A stretch of 64,000 bases of DNA from Cubamyces lactineus (GCA_022376465.1 JACDTU010000004.1:434001-498000); one strand, 5' to 3'. Counted from the first letter of the stretch, positions 33,870 through 44,531 are shown. The notes: generated by a model from the letters alone, not told the origin. Translations and numbers: made by a program.

Positions 33870-35046
33870 TCAGTCCAAAGTCAATCGACAGCCTACATCA
33901 TTCCGCACCTCTGAAGGCGTCACTAGTACTGGATCTAACTGCGTTGACCGAGGTATTGACATGATATCCGGGAGATCACTCCAAAGCTTCTCCAGGAACT
34001 GCTGCTCGCGTTTCTTGAAGAAGTCGACGCACCGGCCGCACAGCTGTCCGCCTTCGATCCGAGTCGACCACGAGATGCGGGGTACAAGTCTGGGTCCCAT
34101 AAGATTGCCGTACCTGTGCGTGCGCTCTCTCAGAAGCAGCGCCCGTACACGACTCAAGCACTGATGTTCGCTCTCACAGCCAGACCTGGTAGGCTGTGTG
34201 AAAGTGTCGTTGATATACTCCAAGCGGCGGGAGAAGAGGGAGAGCCGCGCTTCAAAGCAGCGTGCGAGATCGTCGTCAGCCAGTCGCTCCACGGAACCGT
34301 CTTTGCGCTTGGTGCCCCTGATCAGATGCTCCGCTTTCAGTAGGGTGGAGGCGATGTATAGCGCAATGGCTCGGAGGTCGGCCGCTTCAATTGTGCGGAA
34401 TAGGTTCGCAGCAATGAGTGCCTCCCAGTGATCTGGCATCGGCCGTTCGCCCATGATCTTGTCTAGCTTTAGAGGGTCTGCCCAGAACTCTCTGTCGTCA
34501 AATGCAGCACGTAGCTGCGTCAAGCCGGCGTTGTATACCGGGGCGATGTCGTACTTGTGCCCGAGCCGGACGAGGGCGGCAAGCTCCGCGAAGCCCACTG
34601 AGTCAGGCTCTGCAAAATATCTACGAGGGACTATCATGAGCCGGGTGACTGGATCCGAGTCCATGGAGATGCATTTGTACGAACGTGGGTGTAAGAACTC
34701 ACCCGATGCCATCGTATAGAGCATGCAGCAGCTGCGTGAAGTCATACTGCGAGTCGGCAACGAGCATTTGCGGGCATCCTTCGATAGTCGCTGATTCCTC
34801 GCCTTCCTTCGGCCGAGGCATGGACTGGCATAACAAATTCTTGAAGACTTCCGAATGACGAGACATCACCCCCATATGCACGCGGAATCCTGTGAGGCGT
34901 GCGTCGGGGTGGTGATTTTTGGCGACAATTACGATATTCCCGTCATTGAACCAGAAGTCTGAGTCGTGGAGGATATCTGGGCTAGGGGAGGCCTCCGTCA
35001 GTGGTTCAATCGTCTCAGATCCAGATTGCGGACTCGGAGTAGCCAT
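33870..35046 (-). CDS. BTB/POZ domain protein (copy B)
   Basis: The exons are 35046-34703 and 34620-33870, 364 aa, joined at a phase-2 intron right after the BTB core (HALYDGI). The core reads DSDFWFNDGNIVIVAKNHHP and VHMGVMSRHSEVFKNLL. The second exon has the BACK-like helices (LAALVRLGHKYDIAPVYNAG, LIAANLFRTIEAADLRAIAL) and the C-terminal cysteines CESEHQC, 39 residues, then LCGRC followed by FFKKREQQFLEKLWSDLP. It is most similar in this window to copy A. Both end in an IPRST/APRST-type stretch rather than the LGL...W ending of copies C-F. An intact gene; function unknown. Confidence 0.82.
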
Positions 35047-35400
35047 AAGTAAGTCCCGGTTTAGAATGCTGCAACGTTAGAGTGCTGGGAATACAGTGTG
35101 ATCGTTCGTTTAGCGAAGGCATAGTTTATGTACGCAATCTACGCGATAGCCTACTGACACAAAATAGGACAGCCTGTAAGACCGGAATAATTCTAATTTA
35201 CAGCATGCCGCGGACTCTATAATACCAAGTAAATATCACCCGTGGGCTTACATGCGACAGTCGTGAGTGCTCTCCATAATACATGTTACATCGACATCAA
35301 CCACTTTGCACACGTACCACCAACACACGCACGCGAACCGGATGTCTGCAAGTAACTTCAGTTCCGTTCAGAACGAACACAGGCAGGACTCAGAGTTACC

Positions 35401-36293
35401 TCACGCCGGCGACGGGAACATCATCCAGCCCGGGATGGACAAACCCAACAATGTAGGGAATGTACACCAGATGCGTTGCCTGTAATCCAGCTCGCGTTCG
35501 TGGAGAAACGCACAACAATGCGTGCAAAGAGTGCTGTGATTCAACCAACCGGGAAAGACTAGGCCGAAACCCAATGGCCTATTCTGGGTGCACCGCTGTA
35601 CTGCCTGCTGAAAGTTGACGATAGGCGACACTCGACGCAGAATTTGGTCGCAGGTCTGCGGTCGTTGGCACATGGGGCGAGAGGCCAGGCGCAGTGTTTC
35701 AACGACGTAATTTGCGAGCGACGCGCCCATAGTGCCTCGAAGTCGGAAGCAGCGTTCTACGTCGTCGAGGGATAATTTCTCCGTGTAACCGTCCGCGCGC
35801 ACGACCCCTCGCAGAAGCGGCTGGATGCCCAGCGTGGAGCAAGCGTAAAGTGCTGTGGCAAGCAGTGGAAGATTTCCGATTGTGCGGAGGAGGTTTGCAG
35901 CCTCGATAATGACATTGTGATCTTCGTGCGTGTACGTTCGAAGAGAGTGTCTGTCCCAGACGCTGCGCGGGTCGAATGCCTTGTTGAAATACCGCAATCC
36001 TAGACTGAGGGCGATGCTGACATCATACTTGTGCCCAAGCCGAACGAGAGCTGTAGCTGCGCTGCCAGTCAATCCCGACGCGCCCGAGTCTGGGGGCGGT
36101 AGGCTGCAGGAAGCAGAAGCGAGTCAGCGAGCTGAGGAGTCGGTATCTAGTATACAGAGTAGGATGCTTACGTCGCGCCATCGTAGAGAATACGGAGTAG
36201 GATCTTCAAGTCATGGTACGAGTCCAACATTCGCACAACAGGACAGCCATCCATCGTCTCCGCTTCCCCCGGGCCTGGAGGTGGGAGCGACTT
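35401..36293 (-). pseudogene. BTB gene C, 3' part, separated by insertion
   Basis: This piece contains the end of the BTB core (ETMDGCPVVRMLDSYHDLKI, LLRILYDGAT), a donor at 36171, and the second exon with ATALVRLGHKYDVSIALSLG, AANLLRTIGNLPLLATALYA and the cysteines CQRPQTC...LCTHC, then RIWCTFPTLLGLSIPGWMMF. The first part of the BTB core is missing here. It is found 2.3 kb away (38635-38893) on the same strand, beyond an inserted element that starts at 36294. The remaining frame is open, so the break is the insertion itself. Confidence 0.85.
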
Positions 36294-36488
36294 CAGTACT
36301 TGGGTTGCAACCCTCCCGTCTAATAGACGGCGAGGGGTTGCGACCGGATGCAAGTCCGGCGTCAAAGAGGACCTACCGCGAGCACGCCCATGTCCGACGG
36401 AGGGGCTTGCAACCGCGGTTGCAAGTACCCTGCCGACGGTTGCATGCTCGGATACTGTGAACGCAAGTCAGTACAAGTTCGACAAAAC

Positions 36489-36560
36489 GGCTCCGCTCAG
36501 GGTCGAACCCCGAGCATAATACATCCGAGGTGACCAGCGATACCGCTGTACCACCTTTGC
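36489..36560 (-). ncRNA. tRNA-like sequence at inner edge of left inverted repeat
   Basis: On the minus strand it has an A box TGGTACAGCGG and a B box GGTTCGACCC with a T arm (TCGGG-GTTCGAC-CCTGA), at the spacing of a tRNA gene, followed by TTTT. The acceptor and D stems do not pair properly, so it is tRNA-derived rather than a tRNA gene. Confidence 0.5.
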
Positions 36561-36949
36561 GTACCTGTAAGCATGTAGTGCAGCTATATATACGCGTTCG
36601 CGTTGCTATGGATCTCGGACTATGCGTTTGAGCAGGTCAGAGCAAGACTTATCGCTACTGTAATCAAAACCCCGCCGGTATGACCGATCATGACATAGTT
36701 CATCTGATCTTCATCATGTCGATCACATTGGTAACCCTTGAGCAGGACATCAGGTTGGTGCGGCGGTCTGCTCGGCATTCTCATTACTGTAGCACGATGT
36801 AAGATCCTGCCACGCAATGCGTATTGACTACAGCTACATACAATACGCAAAAGCCGGACTATGGCATCAAGAAGTCGCGCACACGCTGTCTACATACGTC
36901 TACTCCACATCGTCAAAAACAAGGTAAGCAAGAGAAATAGACTACCCAC

Positions 36950-37366
36950 TGTTACGACGCTCAGTACGTCACGGTCACCCAGTTTCCTTTTCCTCTCTCT
37001 CCCTCGTGCCTCCGTTATGCCACGTCATCCTTTCCCATGCCACGTCACCCTTTCCCACCGGTTCACACGGCTGTTGTATTACTACCCTATCACCTTCCGC
37101 CACGTCATCGCCACATCATCTGTATTCCCAGCCCTGACTCTACGTAGTTATACTGGACTCTCACGGTACGTGGCGCCTACGTGGCGCTGACGTGTCCATG
37201 TCTCTCTTCCTGTATTTAAGACCAGAGGATCCACTCGGGATCCTCAGCTCGACCTGGTTATCCATTGCCTATTCCTCTGAACCTCTACTCGACTCGAACT
37301 ACTGGAGACCTCTGGTCCGATCCCTAGGACGTCGCTTGCTGTGACCGATCTAGGCTTGTCGTAACA
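36950..37366. mobile_element. Solo LTR with 5-bp target duplication
   Basis: This 417-bp unit starts TGTTACGAC and ends GTCGTAACA, a perfect 9-bp terminal inverted repeat with the TG...CA ends of LTR retrotransposons. It is flanked on both sides by CCCAC (36945-36949 and 37367-37371). It contains a promoter-like TATTTAAG near 37213. No internal retroelement genes are present, so this is a solo LTR left by recombination. Confidence 0.9.
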
Positions 37367-37718
37367 CCCACAGTTACAAAATGGTTGAAGCTAACACCCC
37401 CGCGCGCTCGTTTGTCGTGTCCCAGCATGCCAACCAGGGAGAGGTGGTGCGTGATGGTGTACACCGTGATTTACGATGGGGCACCCGGTTATACTAGAGC
37501 TTTTTCGCAGCGGGTTTGCCTCGCCTCGCGTGGGGCGGTTGATACCTTGAGTGGAGCGCTCTGCGCCGCACTCTCTACCGCATATCTGCCTTGCGCCAGC
37601 TGGATCTGCATTACCCCACGGGCGCCATGCGCTTTGCGAAAAAGCTCTACTGTGGTTGTAACGTTCACCTTGCTCAGTACCTAGGCGAGCTAGTGAATGC
37701 GCGTAATAATTTTTATTA

Positions 37719-38348
37719 GGGCCTGTTCGGCAACAAAGTTGAGTTCGAGATTGCGGTATTTCCGGGAATGGCGGAATCTCTGTTTCCCATCAAAGTTGCG
37801 CTGAGAAATCCCGGCCGGCGGACCGATGTTGATGGAATGTCCGGGAAAGTCGGGATTCATGACAGACAGATTGCAGATATAATGGACTGCATTTCGGGAG
37901 GATTTGAACTACAATCAGAGTCAGTACCATGCCTACATCAACAGAGCTGGGTAACGAACACGCTGCCAGCGTGATTTGACCTGCTCGGCTGTGACTACAT
38001 TCCAAGTGCCCTTCTCCGTGAGAGTCTGAGCGATGTGCTGATAGACTTGAGGCTGAAAGTTGTTGTCCCCGGTTTGAGCCTCCGAGACAGCCTTACGGAG
38101 ACCATCCAGTAAGGTCTCTTCAGACTGAAGGTCCCAGTGCACCATGAGCACCAGTCTACGAGACGTCAGACGTGGACGGCGCTGTGTCGAGGGAGCAAGT
38201 AGAGTAGGCGCCCGTAAATCTCGAAATCTCAGCCATCCGAACACGGGATTTTTGTAAATTTTCCAGAAATACGTGACTTCGATTTCATTACTATATATGG
38301 GCAAGAAATACCGCAATCTCGAACTCAACTTTGTTGCCGAACAGGCCC
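37719..38348. mobile_element. PIF/Harbinger-type miniature element
   Basis: This 630-bp unit has perfect 44-bp terminal inverted repeats beginning GGGCCTGTTCGGCAACAAAG (37719-37762 and 38305-38348) and is flanked by the 3-bp duplication TTA on both sides, the PIF/Harbinger preference. It encodes no DDE transposase but keeps part of a Myb/SANT-like ORF on the minus strand, so it is a deletion derivative of an autonomous element. Confidence 0.9.
37933..38145 (-). pseudogene. Myb/SANT-like DNA-binding ORF remnant of Harbinger element
   Basis: The frame reads MVHWDLQSEETLLDGLRKAV, then GDNNFQPQVYQHIAQTLTEK and VVTAEQVKSRWQR. This is the first Myb/SANT-like trihelix seen in the accessory DNA-binding protein of fungal Harbinger transposons, with the conserved W, LL and KSRWQR positions. 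It ends soon after at 37933; the remainder of the protein is missing. Confidence 0.7.
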
Positions 38349-38367
38349 TTAGATGCCTCACTTCAAA

Positions 38368-38439
38368 GCAGTGGTGGCGAAGTGGTGATGCTGCCTGTCG
38401 TGGATAGGTTAAGCTCGGGGTTCGACCCTGAGCGTAGCC
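38368..38439 (+). ncRNA. tRNA-like sequence at inner edge of right inverted repeat
   Basis: It has an A box TGGCGAAGTGG and a B box GGTTCGACCC. Its first 45 bases align without gaps to the left tRNA-like sequence at only about 58% identity, whereas everything after the T arm is nearly identical. It is followed by TTTT at 38441. Confidence 0.5.
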
Positions 38440-38634
38440 ATTTTGTCGAGCATGTACTGACTTGCGTTCACAGTATCCGAGCATGCAACCGTCGGCAGGG
38501 TACTTGCAACCGCGGTTGCAAGCCCCTCCGTCGGACATGGGCGTGCTCGCGGTAGGTCCTCTTTGGCGCCGGACTTGCATCCGGTCGCAACCCCTCGCCG
38601 TCTATTAGACGGGAGGGTTGCAACCCCACTACTG

Positions 38635-38893
38635 AAATAGTTGGAGGTGGTTGTGGAAGCGGCCCGCCGGCGCCGAGAAGCAAGTCCCTCAGTGCCTCAG
38701 AGTGGCGGGCGAGGACACCCTTGTGGACTCTGAAGGCCATGGTACGTGCGCCGATGTGGTGATCCTTGGCTACAAGAACAATGCTTCCGTCGCTGAACCA
38801 ATAGTCACCATCGTGGAGGACGTCATCGGGACTAAGTTGTATACCAGAGTCCGAGTCCGATTGGGAGGGAAGCTGCCCAGTCATGGACTGCAT
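38635..38893 (-). pseudogene. BTB gene C, 5' part, separated by insertion
   Basis: From a Met at 38893 (or 38884) the frame reads SGIQLSPDDVLHDGDYWFSD, GSIVLVAKDHHIGARTMAFR and VHKGVLARHSEALRDLL, the first half of the family's BTB core. It then enters the right inverted repeat after PLPQPPPTI. The matching second half lies at 36293 and below. A longer in-frame start at 39031 exists, but its leader is unlike other family members. Confidence 0.85.
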
Positions 38894-39360
38894 AGTACTT
38901 CTTGAACACACTGGTATGCTGGGCGAAGACTGCACTGGTGCCAGTGGTGGTGGTGGCTGAGAATGAAGTTGGGCTTTGTCACGCCACTGATGCCCGCCTC
39001 GCAGGCTGCATGAAGTACAATTGTTTGCCATTTGCGGACAGTGACAAGTACGTAAAGCACCCGTCCTCGCTGACCTTTGTCTATAGTACTAGTGGTCTTA
39101 CACTTCTTACACGGCACAAATCTTGCGCGGCTTTGATCATGCACGAACGACGAGGATTGAGTTCCACACGCTGCATGCACTGCTCGCTGGTCGACCCGGA
39201 GAGATCCAATCTGTGTTAGCTGCCGATCTGACGCATTCTACCTCGTACATGGACTACCGCGCTCTAGGCTGAACCAACCACGAGGACTCTGTGAGAATCA
39301 GGTATGAGCACTTCGTGAACGGCCAACACGTTCAGTAGCCAGTAGCCATCACTACTCACC

Positions 39361-40479
39361 TCAAGAGAAACTCTGCCAGCCAGGGACATTGAGGCCCATC
39401 TTCTCAGGGAGGCGGTGCCACAGCCAAACCCTATACTCGGCCTTTGACCCAGAGAGCCTCGAGCGACACCACGCGCACAGCGTCGCATGGTTATTCCACT
39501 GAGGGAAAGCCGGCCCCGACCCGTCGCGCATGGTCGTCGCGCAGACCTGGCTCAGGGCGCGGTCGCACTGGTCCGGGTGCTGGCAGCCGGGGCGGTTGGG
39601 CAGGAGGTACGCCTGGAGGAGCCAGTCCGCGAGCGTCGCCCTCTTCCACTCGCGGAACTGCAGACACCGCTCCACGTCGCCCAGCGCGAGCCGCTCGACG
39701 TGCCCGTCCGCGCGCGCGGCGCCCTGCAGGAGCACCTGCGTCGTGAGCCCCGCGCAGTCGAACAGCGCCGTGACGAGCAGCGGGGTGTAGCGGCCGCCCA
39801 GTCTTCGGAGGAGGACGGCCTCGACGGCCTCTGCTGCGCTCGTGAGGGTCCAGAAGAAGCTTGGCTGGAATTGGTTGTCCCAGACGTTCTTGGGGGCGAA
39901 CACTGCGTTGAGCCCTGCGATTCCTAGCACGAAGGCGGTGCGGATGTCGTACTTGTGCCCCAGCCGCACGAGCGCTGCGGCTTCGCTGGGGGTCATGGCC
40001 CGACCCGGGCGTGCGAAGCTAGAAGGGAGCAAGCTCCAAGTGTCAGCTGCGTTTGAAATCTCTGTAGCGGCACAGAACCCAACGCGTAGGCGCAGCACTC
40101 ACCTCGATCCATCGTACAGCGCACGAAACAGCACCTTAAAATCGTGGTACGAGTCCGACATGTACACGGCGGGACAGCCGTCCATCGTCTCCGAGTCTGC
40201 CGCGGCCTCTCCGAGCATCGTCGCCGTCTCCGTCGCCGTCGGCTGAGGGAGGGCTTCGCCCAACAAATCACTCAGCGCCGCAGAATGGCGGAACAAGACG
40301 CTCTTGTGGACCCGGAAGGCCGCAGGGCGAGCTCCGGCGCTATGGTTCTTGGCCACAAAGACGATGTTCCCATCGTCGAACCAGTAGTCGCCGTCGCGCA
40401 GGATAGCAGACTCGCCGGCATTAGTACGCTGTAGAATGCCAGGGCCGTTCGATCCGGCTAGGGTGGCTTGTTCGGTCAT
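39361..40479 (-). CDS. BTB/POZ domain protein (copy D)
   Basis: The exons are 40479-40103 and 40018-39361, 344 aa, with the family's phase-2 intron after ALYDGS. The BTB core is RDGDYWFDDGNIVFVAKNHS, VHKSVLFRHSAALSDLL and MSDSYHDFKVLFRALYDG. Then come AAALVRLGHKYDIRTAFVLG and a helical region. The cysteines are CQHPDQC, 29 residues, LCAWC, and the end is WHRLPEKMGLNVPGW. Intact and in a cluster with copy C. It likely acts as a homo- or heterodimerising adaptor; no partner domain (Kelch, MATH, zinc finger of C2H2 type) is present. Confidence 0.83.
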
Positions 40480-41677
40480 TGTTGAATATGGCGCTGCTGC
40501 TCAGTGCTGAGCTACACGGAGCTGGTGACTACAGCTGAACGAGCTTGTTATTAGTGGACTATCGACGAGTATGGGATGCCCAAGTCACTCACCACGTCAA
40601 TCGACCCTGAACGTCGAATTATTGAATATTGAATACCTACCCTGACGCATCATGAAAACCGAGCTGCTCACCAGCAGAGCTCGAACGTCGGACCTCGCAA
40701 GGCTCAAGCCAATCATGCCATTGGGCAGACGGAAAATACCGAAAAGCCGATATATACAGGCATCCCGCCGACGTTTGAACGTTGCGCAGGACATTCATCA
40801 TATTCAATGGTACCAGTGAAAAGGCGATAAGAGGATGAACACAAACGCTACAAAGGAAGTGCACAACCCTAAGCAGTGCAAAACGGAGACGTGAGAGGCT
40901 CGCCGCATTCCGGGACGTCAATCACGCCGTCACGCAGAACGTCCGAATGATATATAGCGACAAGACGACACGGACAGCGGAACGGGTACAGTGCTAATCA
41001 GTACTCGCGCGCACTCGTCCGTGGGGCTATATGCAGCGGAGACAGAGGGCACGGCATGTGTAGACGAGACGGAGACAGAACAATGGGAGTCGGGAGGCTT
41101 CAGGCGAGAACGAGACGAGGACGAGACGGGACGGGACGGGACGAATGCAGCGAAACGAGAGAACGGTGAACGTGAACGTGAACGCGTACGAGGAATCCGG
41201 AAGAATGCGGACGGGGCAACTTGGTCGATGCGAGGCTCAGAATCAGAATCGAGATCAGGATGGACACTAGTTTATATAGCGGGCGCGGGCTGTACATGTA
41301 CGAAAAAAAGGGCAGTATAGCTTGTAATAACGAGTAAAGTATAGACACCGAAGGACAACATACGGGAGGGGCGTGTGAGCTACGACCGAGGCGGAGACTG
41401 GGGCGGAGGCGAAAGAGGTGGCGCATGATGCGATAGAGGATGATAGTGAGAGAGAGAGGTACGGGCGCACGAGAACGAAGGGGGGTAATAACGACAGACG
41501 TGTATATGTTTACGCGAACTGTCCGTGGCGTAGAGGGCGAGGCCGTGGTCGAGATGATGAGTTAAGTTACATAAGTACATATTAACCTGCAAGAGTCAAG
41601 ACAGGGGTCAGGGGCGCCGTCCTCAAGAATGCAGGCGCAACTGAAGCCAGACTCACAGGGTACGCATACTTTTCGCG

Positions 41678-43625
41678 CTAGTGCACAACAGTACTGTGGT
41701 GGAAGCTCAGCAGGAGCAGCGCGTCCTCCATCTTCACGCCCGTCTCCATCGCCGGCATCGGTGCGGGCATCATCTTCTCGTGCTCGTACTGCGCGTACTC
41801 GAGCGGATACCGCTCGAGCGACGCCTTGGCCTCCCGCGCGTGAGGATGCGGCAATGGCAGCGCGAGGCTTGACGTCGACGCGACAGCTGACGGCGGTGGG
41901 GACGACTCAGGAGAAGGCGTGACCGCCTCCTGTAATGTGTCCTCGTCGCTACCCATATCGGAATGCGAGCGGGAGAGCGCGCTACGCGCGTATGGCCCCC
42001 GCGAATGGGGGTGGTGGAAGTGCGGCCGCTCCTCCGCCGTCTCGATCTTTACGTACTCGACGCTCGAAGAAGACGCAACCCCGGGGGTCGCCGTGCGCGA
42101 GACGCTCGAGTACGTGCGGTCGTCGTCCATGTCCATGCTATCGCCGTCATCGTCGAGCTCGCCTTCCTCGGCGCTCGCGCTGCCGTTCTGGCGCGCGCGC
42201 TTGCGGTCCGACTGCCTGAGGTTCCGGAACCAGTTCGTGACCTTGTTCACGTCCATGCCGATCTCAGCCGCAAGCATCTGACGATCCTCGATCGAGGGCG
42301 TCTTCGTACGGTTGAAAAGCTTCTTCAACGCGTCGAGTTGCCACGGCTCAGGACGCGTGCGCCGCGGCCGACGGTGGTCGAGCGAGCGGTCTGCAGGGGC
42401 ATGGTAGGGAGAGGCGCGAGGGGATGATGGACGACTGCTGCTACTAGGTGCGGCACTGGGAGAACGACGCGCACGAGGGGGATGGAGGAGGGCAGATAAT
42501 GAAGGGTGAGATGTCGGGGGCGGGACTGCGCCCGCAAGGGAGGGGTGCGCGGCACCCGACGAGGGAGGTAACAGGGATGGCGTAAAGCCGCGCGAGGAGG
42601 CAGAGTCGTGCGCGGCGGCCTTAGCGGCAGCAGCCTCCTCGCGCTTTTTGGCGATGCTGCGTTGGTTCTGGAACCAATTTGTGACACTCTGATAGCGCCT
42701 ATCAGGCGGGAGATGGTGGTGAGGCCAGACGGAGAGAGGGGCGGGCGGGGAATGAAAGGGCAGAGATGGGATGAAGTGATGGGAATTTGTCCGAGGCGGA
42801 GTGCGGAGGATGATCAAGGAACGCCCAAGAAGGAAAACAAGGTCAATCAGCGTCCGAGTTGCTATTAACGGCATCATCGTATGACAACGGTCATGTTGGA
42901 CTCACATTCCAATCTTGTCCCCCAGTGCTTCGCGCTCCTCCTTGGTGGGGTGCGGCTTGAGTTCGTAGAGCTTTTTCAGCTCTTCCGTCTGCGCGGCGGT
43001 AGGGCGGGAGCGGGCTTTGCGGGGCATGTTGATCGCGGGTTCGCCTTCAAAAAGATGTTCGTGCTGGGGATTGCCGGCGTAGAAGAGGGTATGTTGCTGT
43101 GGTGGGTGGGGACCGCTCGGCAGCTGATGGGACAATGGGTGATAGTGTTCGTCTTCCGAGTAGTCGTCGTACTCGGGCTGATGGTGAGGATGCGAGTGCG
43201 GCGTTGGTGCAGGGGGAGCCGAGACGGAGGCAATGAGGGCAGATATAGGAGGGAGTTCGCATTGAGTGAGGGGCGCTTTGTGTCGCTTCTTTGACGAGGC
43301 ACGTTTATTTTGAAACCAAGAGTTGACCGTCTTTGTCTCCCTGCATAATTGACCACAGCCGCCGCGCCGCGGTGAGGGGCGTGCTCAGAGAGACGGACGA
43401 TGCAGAGCGGACGTACATTCCAAGACGGTGTGCTAACGCTGTCCGTTCCTCGAGCGACGGGTGCTCGTTCTTCTCGTAGAGCTCGTTGAGTGCAGCGAGC
43501 TGGGACGCGGAATGGCGGTGACGGGGCTTCTTGTGCTGGTCGGACCTGAGGGCATTCTTTGCGGCGGGAAGCTTTGAGGAGGCGGCTAGGGAAGGGCTGT
43601 CCCAGGAGGGGAGGGAGGGATGCAT
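41678..43625 (-). CDS. Transcription factor with three homeodomains
   Basis: The exons are 43625-43417, 43340-42906 and 42698-41678, 554 aa. Three complete homeodomains are visible. HD1 at about 33-92 ends VNSWFQNKRASSKKR; HD2 at about 174-233 ends VTNWFQNQRSIAKKR; HD3 at about 321-382 ends VTNWFRNLRQSDRKR. Each has the invariant W-F-x-N-x-R recognition helix. The linkers are Pro/Ser/His-rich and an acidic Asp/Glu/Met stretch follows HD3, as in activation or regulatory regions. Both introns are phase 2 and sit at the same codon of HD1 and HD2 (LGM and IGM, just before the recognition helix). This is a nuclear DNA-binding regulator; fungal homeodomain factors often control fruiting and mating, but no specific role can be read here. 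Confidence 0.9.
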
Positions 43626-44531
43626 TGCGGGCGGCGGGAGGGGATGGTGGGGGACGGAGGGAAGGAGGGTATGGGGACCGGAGGGGATAATGGAAAATTA
43701 AGGAGAGCTTATAGAAGGGGCGAGAGGAGGAGGAAATGGGCAGCGGTGACATGTCTCACGGCTCATGGACGCACGCACACTCGAATCGAAATCCGTCATC
43801 AACTCCTCCAAATGGCCGATGTCGGCCGGCTGCAATGATCTCCCCGCGCTCAACAGCCTTTTTTGCTTCCCGCCTCCGGACCTTGGCTGCCATCCTCTCC
43901 GCACACACACATATATTCCACGTCTACTCTACAGTACAGCTGCACTACACGACAATGCACGGTTGCTGCGGGAACGAGGTCTGAGAGGGTGGGAAGCGGG
44001 AAAGAAGACGGAAAAGGAATGAAAAGGGAGAGAGAGCTGATATGGGGAGGAGAGGAGAGGAGAGAGCTGTGCCTGTGCTCTATTCCTCTCCACGTGCGCT
44101 TGATGACTACCAACTCGGTATAATCGGCCGTTTATGGGCGCCAATTTATAGCAGTTTTACATCTTCCCGACAGACAGCCAGACAGACCAGGCCCAATACA
44201 ATCCTTAGCACAGATCGCCGCCACCACAGCTCTCTTCTTCAGCTCCCGGTCCTTCCCTAAGCCTTTCCCCGGCGGATCCTGCTGTCGCCCCGCCTCACAC
44301 ACGTCTCCGTCTGCATTCCTATACAGCTGTGCTCTCTCTCCCTGCGCCTCGCCCCGACCTGTCCCGCCTCACGGAAGAGAAAAAACGGCAGGACGGAGGC
44401 CGGACAGCCTGGGGACGAGTGCCGGCAGCGCGTCCACCGTCTGACTTGGAGGAGAGAGGGCTGTCGCGACGGGCGGTGATTCCCAGTCAAAATCTACAAC
44501 GGGGCTATCCGTGTCGGTCCGTGGATATATG

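Larger units (their letters stand above)
36294..38634. mobile_element. 2.3-kb insertion with ~225-bp terminal inverted repeats
   Basis: The left end (36294-36520) and right end (38410-38634, inverted) are almost identical over about 225 bp. Both begin CAGTA(C/G)T(T/G)GGGTTGCAACCC and contain the 20-bp palindrome at 36406-36425. The two junctions lie inside one BTB gene, so the element interrupted it. The ends resemble hAT termini (CAGT...), but the 8-bp flanks agtactgt-like sites do not match: left AGCGACTT, right AAATAGTT, only four of eight. No transposase is encoded; inside are nested insertions. An alternative is two SINE-type units in opposite orientation, because each repeat starts with a tRNA-like sequence. 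Confidence 0.7.

Noticed and set aside
37385..37684. 99-codon frame within the insertion between the solo LTR and the Harbinger element
   Set aside because: No recognisable domain and no codon bias; probably remnant filler of the outer element.
40640..40770. Possible tRNA-like or SINE head on the minus strand (TGGCATGATTGG ... CGTTCGAGCTC, then TTTT)
   Set aside because: The B box deviates from GGTTCGANNCC and no acceptor or D stem can be paired, so a chance resemblance is more likely.
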